Below, piece after piece: positions 54,055 through 63,920 of a stretch of 64,000 bases of DNA; within the stretch, counting starts at the first letter, position 1; every line of letters begins with the position of its first letter. Under the pieces are notes generated by a model, which was given only the letters and a program-made list of their open reading frames with translations, was not told the DNA's origin and made no database searches. A program made the translations under genes and the position numbers. Origin of the DNA: Scrofimicrobium canadense (GTDB lineage Bacteria; Actinomycetota; Actinomycetes; Actinomycetales; Actinomycetaceae); contig NZ_VULO01000001.1 of the NCBI RefSeq assembly GCF_009696615.1, forward strand, positions 247,512-311,511, in the 5' to 3' direction.

Positions 54055-55156
54055 TGACTTGGCCTTTATTCCTCCAGCAAAACCGATTATTGGTGAGGAG
54101 GAAGTTGAGGCTGTATCCGCAGTGCTCCGTTCTGGCATGGTTGCGCAGGGCCCACAAGTCGCTGCCTTCGAAGAAGAGTTTTCCGAACAAGTGGCCGATG
54201 GAGCATTTTCTGTCGCAGTGAACTCGGGGACGTCGGCCCTACATTTAGGACTGTTAGCAGCTGATATTGGTCCGGGGGATGAGGTGATTGTTCCTTCCTT
54301 CACTTTTGCGGCAACCGCAAACTCTGTGGCAATTACCGGGGCAACCCCAGTTTTTGTTGACATTGAGCCTGACTATTTCTGTATGGACCCTGCCGCAGCC
54401 GAGGCAGCAATAACTGAGCGCACGCGGGCGATTATGCCGGTACACCTCTATGGGCATCCCGCAAATATGCCAGCATTTGAAGAACTAGCTTCCAAGCACG
54501 GACTGGCACTCTTTGAAGATGCCGCCCAAGCACACGACGCAAGTCTCGATGGTCAAAAGACCGGCACTTTCGGTATCTTTGGGGCATTCTCTTTCTATCC
54601 CACAAAAAATATGACTGCTGGCGAGGGCGGCATGGTCACCACCGGCAGTGAAGAGATTGCCAGGAGAGTGCGGATTCTGCGCAACCAGGGAATGGCGAAG
54701 CAGTATGCGAATGAAATGGTTGGCGTCAACAACCGCATGACCGACATTAACGCTGCTATTGGGCGTACTCAGCTGACACACTTGGCTGAGTGGACTGCGA
54801 AGCGTCAGTCTAATGCCGCGTTCCTCAATGAAAATCTTGAGGGTGTCATTGTGCCTCCCGTTGCTGAGGGGGCCGTACACGTCTACCACCAGTACACGAT
54901 TCGCGTTCCTGAGGGCGACCGCGACGCGTTTGTCGGTGCCTTGCGTGAGAAGTTCAACGTTGGGTCCGGAGTGTACTACCCCATTCCTAATCACAGGTTG
55001 CCTTCTCTTGCCCATTTTGCACCGGGTCTGGACCTGCCACAAACTGAAAAGGCCGCAAAAGAGGTTATCTCATTGCCGGTGCACCCCTCACTGTCGCAAA
55101 CTGATCTGGACCGCATCGTTGAGGCTGTCAACACTGTTGCTAAGGCAGGCGCATAA
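54047..55156 (+). CDS. DegT/DnrJ/EryC1/StrS aminotransferase (WbpE/WlbC-like)
   Basis: PLP-dependent sugar aminotransferase, 369 residues. NSGTSALHLGLLAADIGPGD, LFEDAAQAHDA and the PLP lysine in FYPTKNMTAGEGGMV. Placed between the acetyltransferase and the Gfo/Idh/MocA enzyme it most likely installs the 3-amino group on UDP-3-keto-GlcNAcA. Neighbour order matches Wlb/Wbp clusters. Confidence 0.92.
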   Translation: MSNDLAFIPPAKPIIGEEEVEAVSAVLRSGMVAQGPQVAAFEEEFSEQVADGAFSVAVNSGTSALHLGLLAADIGPGDEVIVPSFTFAATANSVAITGATPVFVDIEPDYFCMDPAAAEAAITERTRAIMPVHLYGHPANMPAFEELASKHGLALFEDAAQAHDASLDGQKTGTFGIFGAFSFYPTKNMTAGEGGMVTTGSEEIARRVRILRNQGMAKQYANEMVGVNNRMTDINAAIGRTQLTHLAEWTAKRQSNAAFLNENLEGVIVPPVAEGAVHVYHQYTIRVPEGDRDAFVGALREKFNVGSGVYYPIPNHRLPSLAHFAPGLDLPQTEKAAKEVISLPVHPSLSQTDLDRIVEAVNTVAKAGA

Positions 55157-56143
55157 ATGGTCGATATCAGAGTCGGAGTTCTTGGCATTGGGTCCATGGG
55201 ACGCCACCACGTGCGAAACGCACGGGAAACTGACGGCTTCGAACTAGTTGCGGTAGCTGACCCGGGTGGTGACAAATTCGGTGTTGCTAGCGACGTCACT
55301 GTGATGGCAAGCGTCGATGAACTCATTGACGCGGGTATCGAAGCATGCGTGGTTGCCGTTCCGACAGTTTTGCACGAAGAGGCGGCACTGAAGCTGGCGG
55401 CAGCTGGCGTGCATACTTTGGTAGAGAAGCCTCTGGCGGCAGATTCAGATTCTGGGAAACGCATTGTTGATGCGTTCGAGGCAGCTGGCGTTGTCGGTGC
55501 TGTGGGTTATGTTGAGCGGTGTAATCCTGCACTTTTGGAAATGCGCAGACGTATCGCTGATGGCCAGCTTGGTGAGGTGTACCAAGTAATTACACGGCGC
55601 CAGTCACCCTTCCCAGCGCGGATCAGTGACGTTGGTGTGGTCAAGGATCTGGCAACCCATGACGTGGATCTAGCATCGTGGGTGGCAGGGGCCCCTTACG
55701 AGCTGATTTTTGCACAAGTGTCACACCGTTCTGGCCGTGATCACGAGGACATGATGGTCGCCTCGGGCAGATTCACCAATGGTATTTTGGTAAACCACCT
55801 CGTCAACTGGCTTACCCCATATAAGGATCGATCAACAATCGCTGTGGGCGAGCATGGTGCTCTCGTGGCCGACACTGCCCTTGGGGATCTAACTTTCTAT
55901 GAAAATGGCGAATTCCCCGTGCAGTGGGATCAGATCGCTGCTTTCCGGGGAGTGTCAGAGGGGACGGTGACTCGCTACGCGCTACAAAAGCGCGAACCTC
56001 TAGCAGTCGAACACGCAAACTTTAGAGACGCTATCCTCGGCAAAGAAAGCAACGCTGTGACGATGAGAGAGGGCTTAGACGCCATTCGCGTAACCGAGGG
56101 CATTCTTCGCTCGGCAGCGTCAGGCGAAGCGGTGAGACTCTGA
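55157..56143 (+). CDS. Gfo/Idh/MocA-family oxidoreductase (WbpB/WlbA-like)
   Basis: NAD-dependent sugar dehydrogenase, 328 residues. N-terminal Rossmann motif RVGVLGIGSMGRHHVRNARE, catalytic EKPLAADSDSGKRIVDAFEA, and YVERCNPALLEMRRRI, the latter typical of UDP-GlcNAcA 3-dehydrogenases. Starts immediately after the aminotransferase stop. Together with the two genes before it this gives UDP-2,3-diacetamido-2,3-dideoxy-glucuronate if UDP-GlcNAcA is supplied; the 6-dehydrogenase needed first is not in this window. Confidence 0.9.
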   Translation: MVDIRVGVLGIGSMGRHHVRNARETDGFELVAVADPGGDKFGVASDVTVMASVDELIDAGIEACVVAVPTVLHEEAALKLAAAGVHTLVEKPLAADSDSGKRIVDAFEAAGVVGAVGYVERCNPALLEMRRRIADGQLGEVYQVITRRQSPFPARISDVGVVKDLATHDVDLASWVAGAPYELIFAQVSHRSGRDHEDMMVASGRFTNGILVNHLVNWLTPYKDRSTIAVGEHGALVADTALGDLTFYENGEFPVQWDQIAAFRGVSEGTVTRYALQKREPLAVEHANFRDAILGKESNAVTMREGLDAIRVTEGILRSAASGEAVRL

Positions 56144-56154
56144 TAGTACATCAG

Positions 56155-57279
56155 ATGAGGAGCATAAATATGCCGGTTATGGTCTTTCACGCGCCCTTTG
56201 AATTACAAGAGAATCCCACAGCAGCCTCTGCGCTACGTCCGGTTCGCATGCTGAAGGCATTCGAGAACATAGGGTACAAAGTATGGAAAGTGACCGGCAC
56301 CGGTAAAGAGCGAAAAAAATCGTTGAGAGCCTTAGGAAGGGCCATCCGGGGTGGTCTCAAAGTCGAGTTTGTCTATTCAGAGTCGGCAACCATCCCCAAT
56401 GCTTTCACTGAACCTAGGCACTTTCCACTGCGCCCTTTCCTAGACGCAGAGTTTTTTGCGTTGATGCATCGACACAATATTCCCATTGGTGTTTTCTACC
56501 GGGATATCTATTGGGTTTTCGACGAATACAAAGAACGTGTGGGAGCCGCCGTCGCCGCAGCGATGTCGACGTTGTACCGATGGGACCTCGCCATCTATGA
56601 CCGTTATGTCGATGTCCTATTCGTCCCCAGTTTACCGATGGCAGACCATATACCGCATAAACTAGATCCGATAATCGTTGCTTTGCCGCCGGGTGCTGAT
56701 ACGCGTGCGGATGGTGTGGAACAGAGTCTCACGGGCCCTCTAAAGCTGCTTTATGTTGGAGGGACAAATCCGCGTCACTACGAAATATCTATTCTTCTTG
56801 AGGCGGTGTCGCGGGTATCGAATGTCTCGCTGACAATATGTACTCCTAAGGATTCTTGGGAAAAAGACAAAACTATGTATGCAGACCTCCTGAGCGATTC
56901 GGTCTGCATTGTCCATCGCGATGCCGATCATTTAGATGATTTATACGAGGATGCAGATATAGCGATGCTCCATGTTGAGCCCAAATTGTATTGGGAGTTT
57001 GCCATGCCCGTGAAGCTATTTGAATACATCGGTAGAGGCAAACCCATCATTGCAACAGAGGGGACTATGGCGGCAGAAGTGGTTGAAAATCTCGATATTG
57101 GATGGAGTGTGCCGCATTCGGTGCAATCTTTAGCAGAATTGCTGGATGAAATGGGTACGCATAGAGAAATGATTGCTAGAGCTAGCCAAAGAGTCTTGGC
57201 TCACAGCAGAGAGCATACCTGGGAAGCGAGAGCTAGACAGGTAGCAGCTGTCTTGCAGAAAACTGAGAGATATTCGTGA
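56155..57279 (+). CDS. glycosyltransferase (GT4-like)
   Basis: 374 residues. GT-B fold is suggested by the C-terminal half: KLLYVGGTNPRHYEISILLE, YEDADIAMLHVEPKLYWEFA and PVKLFEYIGRGKPIIATEGT, the usual nucleotide-sugar site with E at the end of EY. N-terminal half is diverged. Overlaps the ABC transporter start by 4 bases (GTGA). Donor and acceptor unknown. Confidence 0.85.
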   Translation: MRSINMPVMVFHAPFELQENPTAASALRPVRMLKAFENIGYKVWKVTGTGKERKKSLRALGRAIRGGLKVEFVYSESATIPNAFTEPRHFPLRPFLDAEFFALMHRHNIPIGVFYRDIYWVFDEYKERVGAAVAAAMSTLYRWDLAIYDRYVDVLFVPSLPMADHIPHKLDPIIVALPPGADTRADGVEQSLTGPLKLLYVGGTNPRHYEISILLEAVSRVSNVSLTICTPKDSWEKDKTMYADLLSDSVCIVHRDADHLDDLYEDADIAMLHVEPKLYWEFAMPVKLFEYIGRGKPIIATEGTMAAEVVENLDIGWSVPHSVQSLAELLDEMGTHREMIARASQRVLAHSREHTWEARARQVAAVLQKTERYS

Positions 57280-59090
57280 AAGATACCATAGCCCTTCTAC
57301 GTCAGCTCCTTCCGTATTTCCCTGCATCCGCCAGACGGTACATCGTCTGGTACACCGTAGTGTCGTGCCTGCTTTCAGTCTTGGATGTCGCAGCATTGAG
57401 TCTCTTAGCGCTCTCTATGACGGCAATGCTTGCGGGAGACCCTATTGCTATCCCTGGTTTGGCGCCTATTGGTCCAGCAGGTTACGTGTGGGTGATTCTA
57501 GTGGTCTCCTTTCTCATTATCCTGAAGTCAATGTTGACCCTGGCCCAAAGGTGGTTTGGTTCCAGGCGATTCGCCAGCTACGAGTTGGAAATTGGTAGAC
57601 AACTCTTTGATGCCTACATTCGCACTCCTTGGGTGGAAAGGCTTTCACGAAGCACTTCTGAGCTAGTACGGATGGTCGACGTTGGTGTGGCAGCAATCAA
57701 CGGCGGGTTCCTAATGCCACTGTTGACTATTCCGGGACAGTTGGCGACTAGCGTACTTCTGTTGGTGACGCTCTTAGCCGTGCAGCCTGCGACAGCGGTG
57801 TTGACCGTTGTATATTTGGGGCTCTTCGCATTTTTGCTGTACGCGGTATTGCGTAAGAAAACAATCGAAGCAGGGCAGGTAAACCAACGATACTCGTACA
57901 GGGTAGCTTCCCTTATGACAGACATGGTTGGGGCGATGAAAGAAATCACGCTCCAAAACAAGGCGCCAGAGGTCGCGAAAGTAGTTGTCGAAGAAAGACG
58001 CCACGCCACGCGTGCTCGCGCCAACCTCCAAGTGATCGGAGCAGCACCCCAGTTTGTTCTAGATGGTGCTTTGATAGGTGGCTTCCTGGTGATTGGTGCT
58101 TCAGCATACTTCTTCTCGGGAGGCTTGGATGCAGCGATTGCCGCGATTGCCATGTTTGCGGTTGTTGGCATGAGGCTTATTCCTTCACTAGTCATGTTCC
58201 AAACTGTCTCGAATACCGTCGACGGAAACAAGCCTCAAGTGGTGGCAGTTCTTAATGATCTGCGAGATGCTGATAGGTATCGCAAGCTGGCAGAGAACGT
58301 AGGGCAACAGCCCTTCGAACACAAGCCTCAAGAACTAGTTTTAGAGAATGTCACTTTCACGTATCCTTCGGCGTCGGAGCCAGCAGTAGCCAACGTGAAT
58401 CTCCGAATCCCTATGGGATCAAGTGTTGGCTTTGTTGGATATTCAGGCTCAGGAAAGACAACACTAGTTGACGTGATTCTTGGCCTTTTAGTTCCGCAAG
58501 AGGGTGAGCTTCGGGTTGACGGTCAAAACATGAATGACGTTCTGGCGGCGTGGCGTTCCAGTGTCGGATACGTACCACAAGAAGTTGCGCTCTTTGATGC
58601 CACGATTGCGCAAAATGTGGCCCTTTCGTGGGGTTCAGACATTGACCTTCAACGCGTCGAAAAGGCTCTAAAACGTGCCCAGCTGTGGGATACGGTGATG
58701 GAACGTGAAGGTGGGATGCAAGCAAGAGTGGGGGACCGCGGCATAGCTTTCAGTGGCGGACAACGTCAACGGTTGGGTATTGCACGTGCGCTTTACACGG
58801 ATCCTCTGGTCCTGGTGATGGACGAGGCGACTAGCGCTCTGGATACGAAAACTGAGTCGCAGGTTGCAGAGTCAATCAATGCTCTCCACGGAGAGGTAAC
58901 TGTCATTTCAGTGGCACACCGGCTTTCTACTGTTCGCCATGCAGATATGATCTGCTATATGGAAGCAGCACATCTGGTTGCAACTGGCACTTTTGAAGAG
59001 GTTGCAAGAGAAGTCCCAGCTTTTGCTGAGCAGGCACGCCTTGCAGGGCTCCTAGACGATGGGACGACTGACAATGGCCAACATAACTGA
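57276..59090 (+). CDS. ABC transporter, fused permease and ATPase (PglK/MsbA-like flippase)
   Basis: 604 residues: six transmembrane helices (about 20-325) then a nucleotide-binding domain. Walker A FVGYSGSGKTTLVDVILGLL, Q-loop VGYVPQEVALFDA, signature AFSGGQRQRLGIARALYTDP, Walker B VLVMDEATSALD, H-loop SVAHRLSTVRHAD. In a polysaccharide locus a homodimer of this type is expected to flip lipid-linked oligosaccharide, as PglK does. No Wzx or Wzy gene is visible in the window. GTG start overlaps the preceding stop. Confidence 0.9.
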   Translation: MKDTIALLRQLLPYFPASARRYIVWYTVVSCLLSVLDVAALSLLALSMTAMLAGDPIAIPGLAPIGPAGYVWVILVVSFLIILKSMLTLAQRWFGSRRFASYELEIGRQLFDAYIRTPWVERLSRSTSELVRMVDVGVAAINGGFLMPLLTIPGQLATSVLLLVTLLAVQPATAVLTVVYLGLFAFLLYAVLRKKTIEAGQVNQRYSYRVASLMTDMVGAMKEITLQNKAPEVAKVVVEERRHATRARANLQVIGAAPQFVLDGALIGGFLVIGASAYFFSGGLDAAIAAIAMFAVVGMRLIPSLVMFQTVSNTVDGNKPQVVAVLNDLRDADRYRKLAENVGQQPFEHKPQELVLENVTFTYPSASEPAVANVNLRIPMGSSVGFVGYSGSGKTTLVDVILGLLVPQEGELRVDGQNMNDVLAAWRSSVGYVPQEVALFDATIAQNVALSWGSDIDLQRVEKALKRAQLWDTVMEREGGMQARVGDRGIAFSGGQRQRLGIARALYTDPLVLVMDEATSALDTKTESQVAESINALHGEVTVISVAHRLSTVRHADMICYMEAAHLVATGTFEEVAREVPAFAEQARLAGLLDDGTTDNGQHN

Positions 59091-60225
59091 CCTTGATGTG
59101 CAGATCGTGGTGCCGATACACGATCCCTCTAGATTCTTTGAGCGCATGGTTACGGCAGTTCTTGGCGAAGAAGGACCTGATCTTCGTGTGGGGGTTATCG
59201 CTGTTTTGCATAATCTTGGCGTGGATGAGGACAAAGAGGTTAGGCGTCGCCTTCGGATTGTTGAAAAGACCCCAGGCTCATTACGGTTCCTCACCGTTCG
59301 GGATGGAATACCTAGCCCGGCAGGACCTCTCAATGCAGGGCTAGAGTCAGCTGAAGCCGAATGGGTCGGGGTAGCCGGTTCAGATGATGACCTAGATCAC
59401 GGCGCCTTGGCATCATGGGTCATACAAGGAATGAGGCGTAATGCTGATATCGTCCTTGCACCTATTCTCGATACCGACGGAACACTAGCACCCACTCCAC
59501 CAGTGAGGGTCGGAGGCAAGATTTCGCGTACGCGCAGACCCATTGCAGATCGTCTCTACTATCGTTCTAGTCCGGTGGGAATCTTTCGACGTACGCATCT
59601 GCAGCGAAGTCAAGCGCGGATGACAGTCCATGCTCAGACAGGAGAAGACATCGCTTTTATGGCGAGACTTCTTTCAAATGGTGGGCAACGGAAGTCACCT
59701 CGGGTTATCGTGGCCGATCCACGTCAAGGTGCCTATCGTATCGTTGACGATGCGCCATCGCGAGCATCTACAAAGCGAAAGGCAATCGAAGATCAACTAT
59801 GCGGTGTAAGAGGTGCGTTATCGTCGTCGACAATGTCAATATTGACGACGCAGCAGCAGAGGGCACTAGGTACGAAGATTTTGCGCCGAGATCTCATTGA
59901 GATACTTTCACAGCGTGTTGAGTGGGGCGATATTACAGACGCTACGGAATCTTTGGCTGAAATAGTGGAGCAGATTCAGAAAATTGGGAACTGTGAAGGG
60001 TATCTAGCCAAGTCTGAAATGAACCTGTTACGGGAAGGAACAAGCCCCACGGCAACACTAGAATCCATCAAGGAGGCTCTGCAACAGGCCCGCCAATATC
60101 GATCTTTTTCATCTCTTCTAGCGCATGACTGGCGATTGACTTTCAGTAGAGATGCGCCACTTCGATACCGTTTTGCAAGCAAGTTCGCAGCAGCGTGTTA
60201 CCGTCGCCGCTATGAGCTAAGGTAA
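59074..60225 (+). CDS. glycosyltransferase family 2
   Basis: 383 residues from ATG 59074, overlapping the ABC gene by 17 bases. GT-A start VQIVVPIHDPSRFFERMVTA, DxD equivalent in GVAGSDDDLDHGAL, and a long helical C-terminus of unknown role. Acts with the other GTs in building the repeat unit; specificity unknown. Confidence 0.85.
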   Translation: MANITDLDVQIVVPIHDPSRFFERMVTAVLGEEGPDLRVGVIAVLHNLGVDEDKEVRRRLRIVEKTPGSLRFLTVRDGIPSPAGPLNAGLESAEAEWVGVAGSDDDLDHGALASWVIQGMRRNADIVLAPILDTDGTLAPTPPVRVGGKISRTRRPIADRLYYRSSPVGIFRRTHLQRSQARMTVHAQTGEDIAFMARLLSNGGQRKSPRVIVADPRQGAYRIVDDAPSRASTKRKAIEDQLCGVRGALSSSTMSILTTQQQRALGTKILRRDLIEILSQRVEWGDITDATESLAEIVEQIQKIGNCEGYLAKSEMNLLREGTSPTATLESIKEALQQARQYRSFSSLLAHDWRLTFSRDAPLRYRFASKFAAACYRRRYELR

Positions 60226-60229
60226 ATGG

Positions 60230-61384
60230 ATGCATGTCCTATACGTGCCTTCGTGGTATCCGAAATCTGATGACGACACGGCGGGCTCCTTTTTTCGTGA
60301 ACAAGCGCATTCACTACGCCAATCGGGAATGAACGTTGGTGTACTGGCACCTATCGAGCGACCATACTATGCCAGTTGGACGCCCAGCAGATCGTTTGAG
60401 GGAGCAATCGAGAAGGGTATTCCTGTCCTGCGTTTCCGGACGCCACACCCATTTCCAAAACTGTTGTCGCCAAATGTTTGGTCTGCTCGGCCAACTCTTA
60501 TCCGAGCTTTCGATGCTTATATTCAACGGTGGGGGAGGCCGGATGTGCTTCACGCGCATTCACTATTTCCGGCTGCTTACTACTGCGAGTTCTTGTCTCA
60601 GACATACGGAATTCCATTTGTTTACACTGAACACAGGTCTCTTATGCATCTATCGACATCGGCTTTATCGCTTCGACAGCAGAGACGGATCGTCGAAAGT
60701 GCCAGCGCTCGAATCGGAGTCTCTAGGGGTCACGCGGACCACTTGGCTTCAAGATTCAAGATGGACCCGCAAACTTGGCTTGATATTCCAAACCTTCTTC
60801 CTCCCATCGTGGAAAGTAGTGGCTTTGTTGACTCGAGAGATTCAAGAAGATTTTTGGTGGGGCATTTGTCGACACTCGATCCAGTGAAGAATATCCCCTC
60901 ATTGGTGAGAGCTTTTAGTAGAGCGTTCGCTGACACTGACGATGTGGAGTTATGGATTGCCGGTGATGGTGAGCAACGGAATCATGTAAGAGAAATGGTG
61001 GAACAGTCTGGTAAAGCCCATCAGATTAGGTTGTTGGGAAAACTCCAACGGCACGAGGTGCCAGAGTTTTGTGGATCCTTGGACCTTTTTGTCCTCCCGT
61101 CACTATCTGAGTCTTTTGGAGTAGTGCTGACCGAAGCTCTCAGTCAAGGTGCCCCAGTAATATCAACTCGGACTTGGGGCGGTGAATACATTGTTGGACC
61201 AGGTGATGGAGAACTAGTACCTGTCAACGACGATGACGCACTGGTGGAAAGCCTTCGGCGCGCATATGCGCATCGTGAGAGCACCAGTGAGAGAGCTAAA
61301 CGACGACAGCGCACGATCGCAAGATTCGGCAAAGATACCTTTGTCAGTGCATATCAGGACATCTATGAGAAGGCTATCCGATGA
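60230..61384 (+). CDS. glycosyltransferase family 4
   Basis: 384 residues. N-terminal MHVLYVPSWYPKSDDDTAGS and FFREQAHSLR, then GT-B C-terminal domain with RRFLVGHLSTLDPVKNIPSL, LWIAGDGEQRNHVREMV and VLPSLSESFGVVLTEALSQG (donor site with ExxxxxxxE). Overlaps the asparagine-synthase-like gene by 4 bases. Confidence 0.92.
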   Translation: MHVLYVPSWYPKSDDDTAGSFFREQAHSLRQSGMNVGVLAPIERPYYASWTPSRSFEGAIEKGIPVLRFRTPHPFPKLLSPNVWSARPTLIRAFDAYIQRWGRPDVLHAHSLFPAAYYCEFLSQTYGIPFVYTEHRSLMHLSTSALSLRQQRRIVESASARIGVSRGHADHLASRFKMDPQTWLDIPNLLPPIVESSGFVDSRDSRRFLVGHLSTLDPVKNIPSLVRAFSRAFADTDDVELWIAGDGEQRNHVREMVEQSGKAHQIRLLGKLQRHEVPEFCGSLDLFVLPSLSESFGVVLTEALSQGAPVISTRTWGGEYIVGPGDGELVPVNDDDALVESLRRAYAHRESTSERAKRRQRTIARFGKDTFVSAYQDIYEKAIR

Positions 61385-62973
61385 ATCGCGCTGTGGAACT
61401 CACCCACCCTGGCTGGATATCCAATGAGGACAAGACCCTTTACTATTGGACCAACACGGATCGTCCTAGCATCCCCATGTCTTTAGTGCAGTCTCCGCTT
61501 AGCCAGAGCGAGTTAGCAGTTCTACCAGGCTCGTGGGCTCTCGTTGATTTGAGGGGTGACGCGCCGCTGCTCGTCAGCGATCCGACGGCTTCGCGACCCT
61601 TGTATTACGCGAAAGCTGATGGTCGCTGGATTATTGCCGATGATATCGCGCTTTTTCAGAAGAACGTGCCGTGGCGACTTGATGGGCCCCAGAGCGAAGT
61701 ATTCAGACATTTCGGTTATTCGCTGGGGGGCGGGACGCTGGTTGCGTCAGTTCGGACAGTGCAGGCTGGCACTCAAGTAGAGCTTTGTGAGAGGGGCGCA
61801 AAAGAAGACACTTACCTGAAGTATCGCTTTGTATCAGACCGTGAGCGCGATCCGGAAGTCTTTGCTGACGCATTCTCGGATGCTCTGGATTCTGCGTTTG
61901 CACGTATGCGTGATTGCTATCGGGACTCACAATTCATCGTTCCACTTTCGGGAGGCCTTGACTCTCGATTGCTGCTCTCGTGGCTGAGGCGTTTGGGAAT
62001 CGATGACGTTCTCACTTTTTCATATGGACGCCCCAATAGTGAAGCATCGCAGGCAGAAGTAGTTGCTGACAGCCTCGGCTATGAGTTTGTGAACCTCACC
62101 TACGATGAGTTGGCAATGTGGTCGCGTTGGCACGGTTCCTCAGGAGAGTTCTTTCGCGAACACACATGGAGTGGCATTGCTCTACCGCACATTCAAGACT
62201 GGGAGGCAGTGCGACAGCTAAAGGAACAGACGATAATTAGCGATCAGGCCGTGTTTCTTCCAGGACATACGATTGTTGGCAATATGCACGATGAGTGGCT
62301 GCTCCAGTCGAAACGTCCGACAAAACTGATCTATGATGCGTTAGCGGATCACCACGGAAATCTTCAAGGACAAAAAAGTCAAGTATTGCATAACCGGCTC
62401 TTTCTTCGCACTGTCCGAGAGATTTTGTCAGATGTTGGTTATGACGGAGAGCCAGGCGCTGTACAGGCGGCGGTCGAATGGTTTAACCTTCGTGAGCGCC
62501 AAGCAAAATACATCAATAACTCGATGCGTGGCTATGAATCTTATGGTTATCGTTGGGCATTGCCAATGCTTGACAGAGAGATGTGGGATGTGTGGCTTCG
62601 CGGTGCCGAAGCGTTGACTGCAACGCGCGATTGGTATGCCGCCTTTGTAGCGCAGGCATATGAGGATGCGGGAGGGGAACAAATAAGCCTATACGATCCG
62701 CGCACAACGCTGACGAAGAAATACATCAAGTCTGGAGTGGTACAGAGGATTGGACGCAGCGCTATGGGGCCTTTCTTGAATAATCTTCGTGTTGCTCTTA
62801 TCGACAAAAAGCACCCATTGGGATTTGAGGCTTTCGATACAAGTGATTCGAGGCTGTCGCTTATGTGGGCGCGTGCAAGGGGCATCACACGTGTGGGGCA
62901 GTGGTCCGAAGCATTCTTGGCGAATAGATGGGGTGGAAGTGGGCCAGTGCCCACTTCTGTGGAGGGGTACTGA
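61381..62973 (+). CDS. asparagine-synthase-like amidotransferase
   Basis: 530 residues. The C-terminal synthetase domain contains the PP-loop FIVPLSGGLDSRLLLSWLRR (about 180-200) and later SYGRPNSEASQAEVVA. The N-terminal domain has a class II glutaminase shape but the protein begins MNRAVEL without the catalytic Cys2, so it cannot release ammonia in the usual way; free ammonia or another protein must supply it. In a uronic-acid-containing polysaccharide locus it may amidate a carboxyl group of a sugar, as WbpG/WbmE-type enzymes do. Stop and next start overlap (TGATG). Confidence 0.82.
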   Translation: MNRAVELTHPGWISNEDKTLYYWTNTDRPSIPMSLVQSPLSQSELAVLPGSWALVDLRGDAPLLVSDPTASRPLYYAKADGRWIIADDIALFQKNVPWRLDGPQSEVFRHFGYSLGGGTLVASVRTVQAGTQVELCERGAKEDTYLKYRFVSDRERDPEVFADAFSDALDSAFARMRDCYRDSQFIVPLSGGLDSRLLLSWLRRLGIDDVLTFSYGRPNSEASQAEVVADSLGYEFVNLTYDELAMWSRWHGSSGEFFREHTWSGIALPHIQDWEAVRQLKEQTIISDQAVFLPGHTIVGNMHDEWLLQSKRPTKLIYDALADHHGNLQGQKSQVLHNRLFLRTVREILSDVGYDGEPGAVQAAVEWFNLRERQAKYINNSMRGYESYGYRWALPMLDREMWDVWLRGAEALTATRDWYAAFVAQAYEDAGGEQISLYDPRTTLTKKYIKSGVVQRIGRSAMGPFLNNLRVALIDKKHPLGFEAFDTSDSRLSLMWARARGITRVGQWSEAFLANRWGGSGPVPTSVEGY

Positions 62974-63920
62974 TGTCGTATTCATCGAAAACGCGGGTAC
63001 TGCACCTCAATAATGTGGCGGACACAGGACGAAACCTTGTTTCCTATGCTCGCTCGACTGGTCGAGCATGGGCACTGCGCCTCATACCACATGGATCACT
63101 AGCCTCACCGGGCCAGTGGATTGCTCGTGGCAACGATTTGGTTGACTGGCACATGAATACGATACGTCCAGATGTGCTTGACATACACTATGCTCCCAAT
63201 GGCTATTATGGTTGGGGCTGCAAAGAGCCGTATGTTCTGCACGTCCATGGTTCCGACCTGCGAGTCGACCTACACAAGCCAGGAATTGGTATTCTGGCTA
63301 GGCAGAGCATTGAGCGCGCTGATGCAGTGGTGGCTGCGACTCCAGATTTATTGCCTCGCCTTAAAGAAGTGCGGAAAGACGCGGTTTACATTCCTAACGC
63401 ACTTCCTGTCGAGCTGCTACATAGAACACCGGTTCAACCAGTCCAAGGTCGCGTTGTATTCAATGCGCGTTGGGACCATTCTAAAGGCGGACTCAAGATG
63501 GTAGAGGCCGCAAGAGCTTTAGTGAAGAGTGGGGTTGACGTCCATGGGGTTGACTGGGGGGATCTTGCCCCAGCCGCAAGGGATGCAGGGGTTATATTGG
63601 CCCCACGTATGAGCAAGAAAGATTATCAGTTGTTTATCAGTATGGGGCATGTCGTTGTTGGGCAGTTCTTGGTGGACGCATTATCAATATCTGATTTGGA
63701 GACATTAGCGCTCGGGCGGCCGCTCGTTGCTCGGTATCCAGGCTCCGACGCTCCAGTAGAAATATGCGAAGTGGAAGAGATCGCTGAACGGGTTCTTGAA
63801 CTTATGCCTGTTGCTGAGAATCCTGCTGCAGAACAGAAGCGCCGCCAATGGGTATTAGAGCATCATCATCCAGAGGTCACAACGGCAATGCTGGAAGCGC
63901 TATACGCTACCATTTACTAG
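62973..63920 (+). CDS. glycosyltransferase (GT4-like)
   Basis: 315 residues from ATG 62973, whose A is shared with the preceding TGA. DVLDIHYAPNGYYGWGCKEP, VLHVHGSDLRVDL and ERADAVVAATPDLLPRLKEV mark a GT-B N-terminal domain; the C-terminal half has GRVVFNARWDHSKGGLKMVE and ISDLETLALGRPLVARYPGS. Last complete gene; its stop overlaps a perfect palindrome that probably terminates the operon. Confidence 0.85.
   Translation: MSYSSKTRVLHLNNVADTGRNLVSYARSTGRAWALRLIPHGSLASPGQWIARGNDLVDWHMNTIRPDVLDIHYAPNGYYGWGCKEPYVLHVHGSDLRVDLHKPGIGILARQSIERADAVVAATPDLLPRLKEVRKDAVYIPNALPVELLHRTPVQPVQGRVVFNARWDHSKGGLKMVEAARALVKSGVDVHGVDWGDLAPAARDAGVILAPRMSKKDYQLFISMGHVVVGQFLVDALSISDLETLALGRPLVARYPGSDAPVEICEVEEIAERVLELMPVAENPAAEQKRRQWVLEHHHPEVTTAMLEALYATIY

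Noticed and set aside
54790..54815. Half-site GAGTGGACTGCG in the sugar aminotransferase gene
   Set aside because: No mirrored right half is present, so it does not meet the definition of the element.
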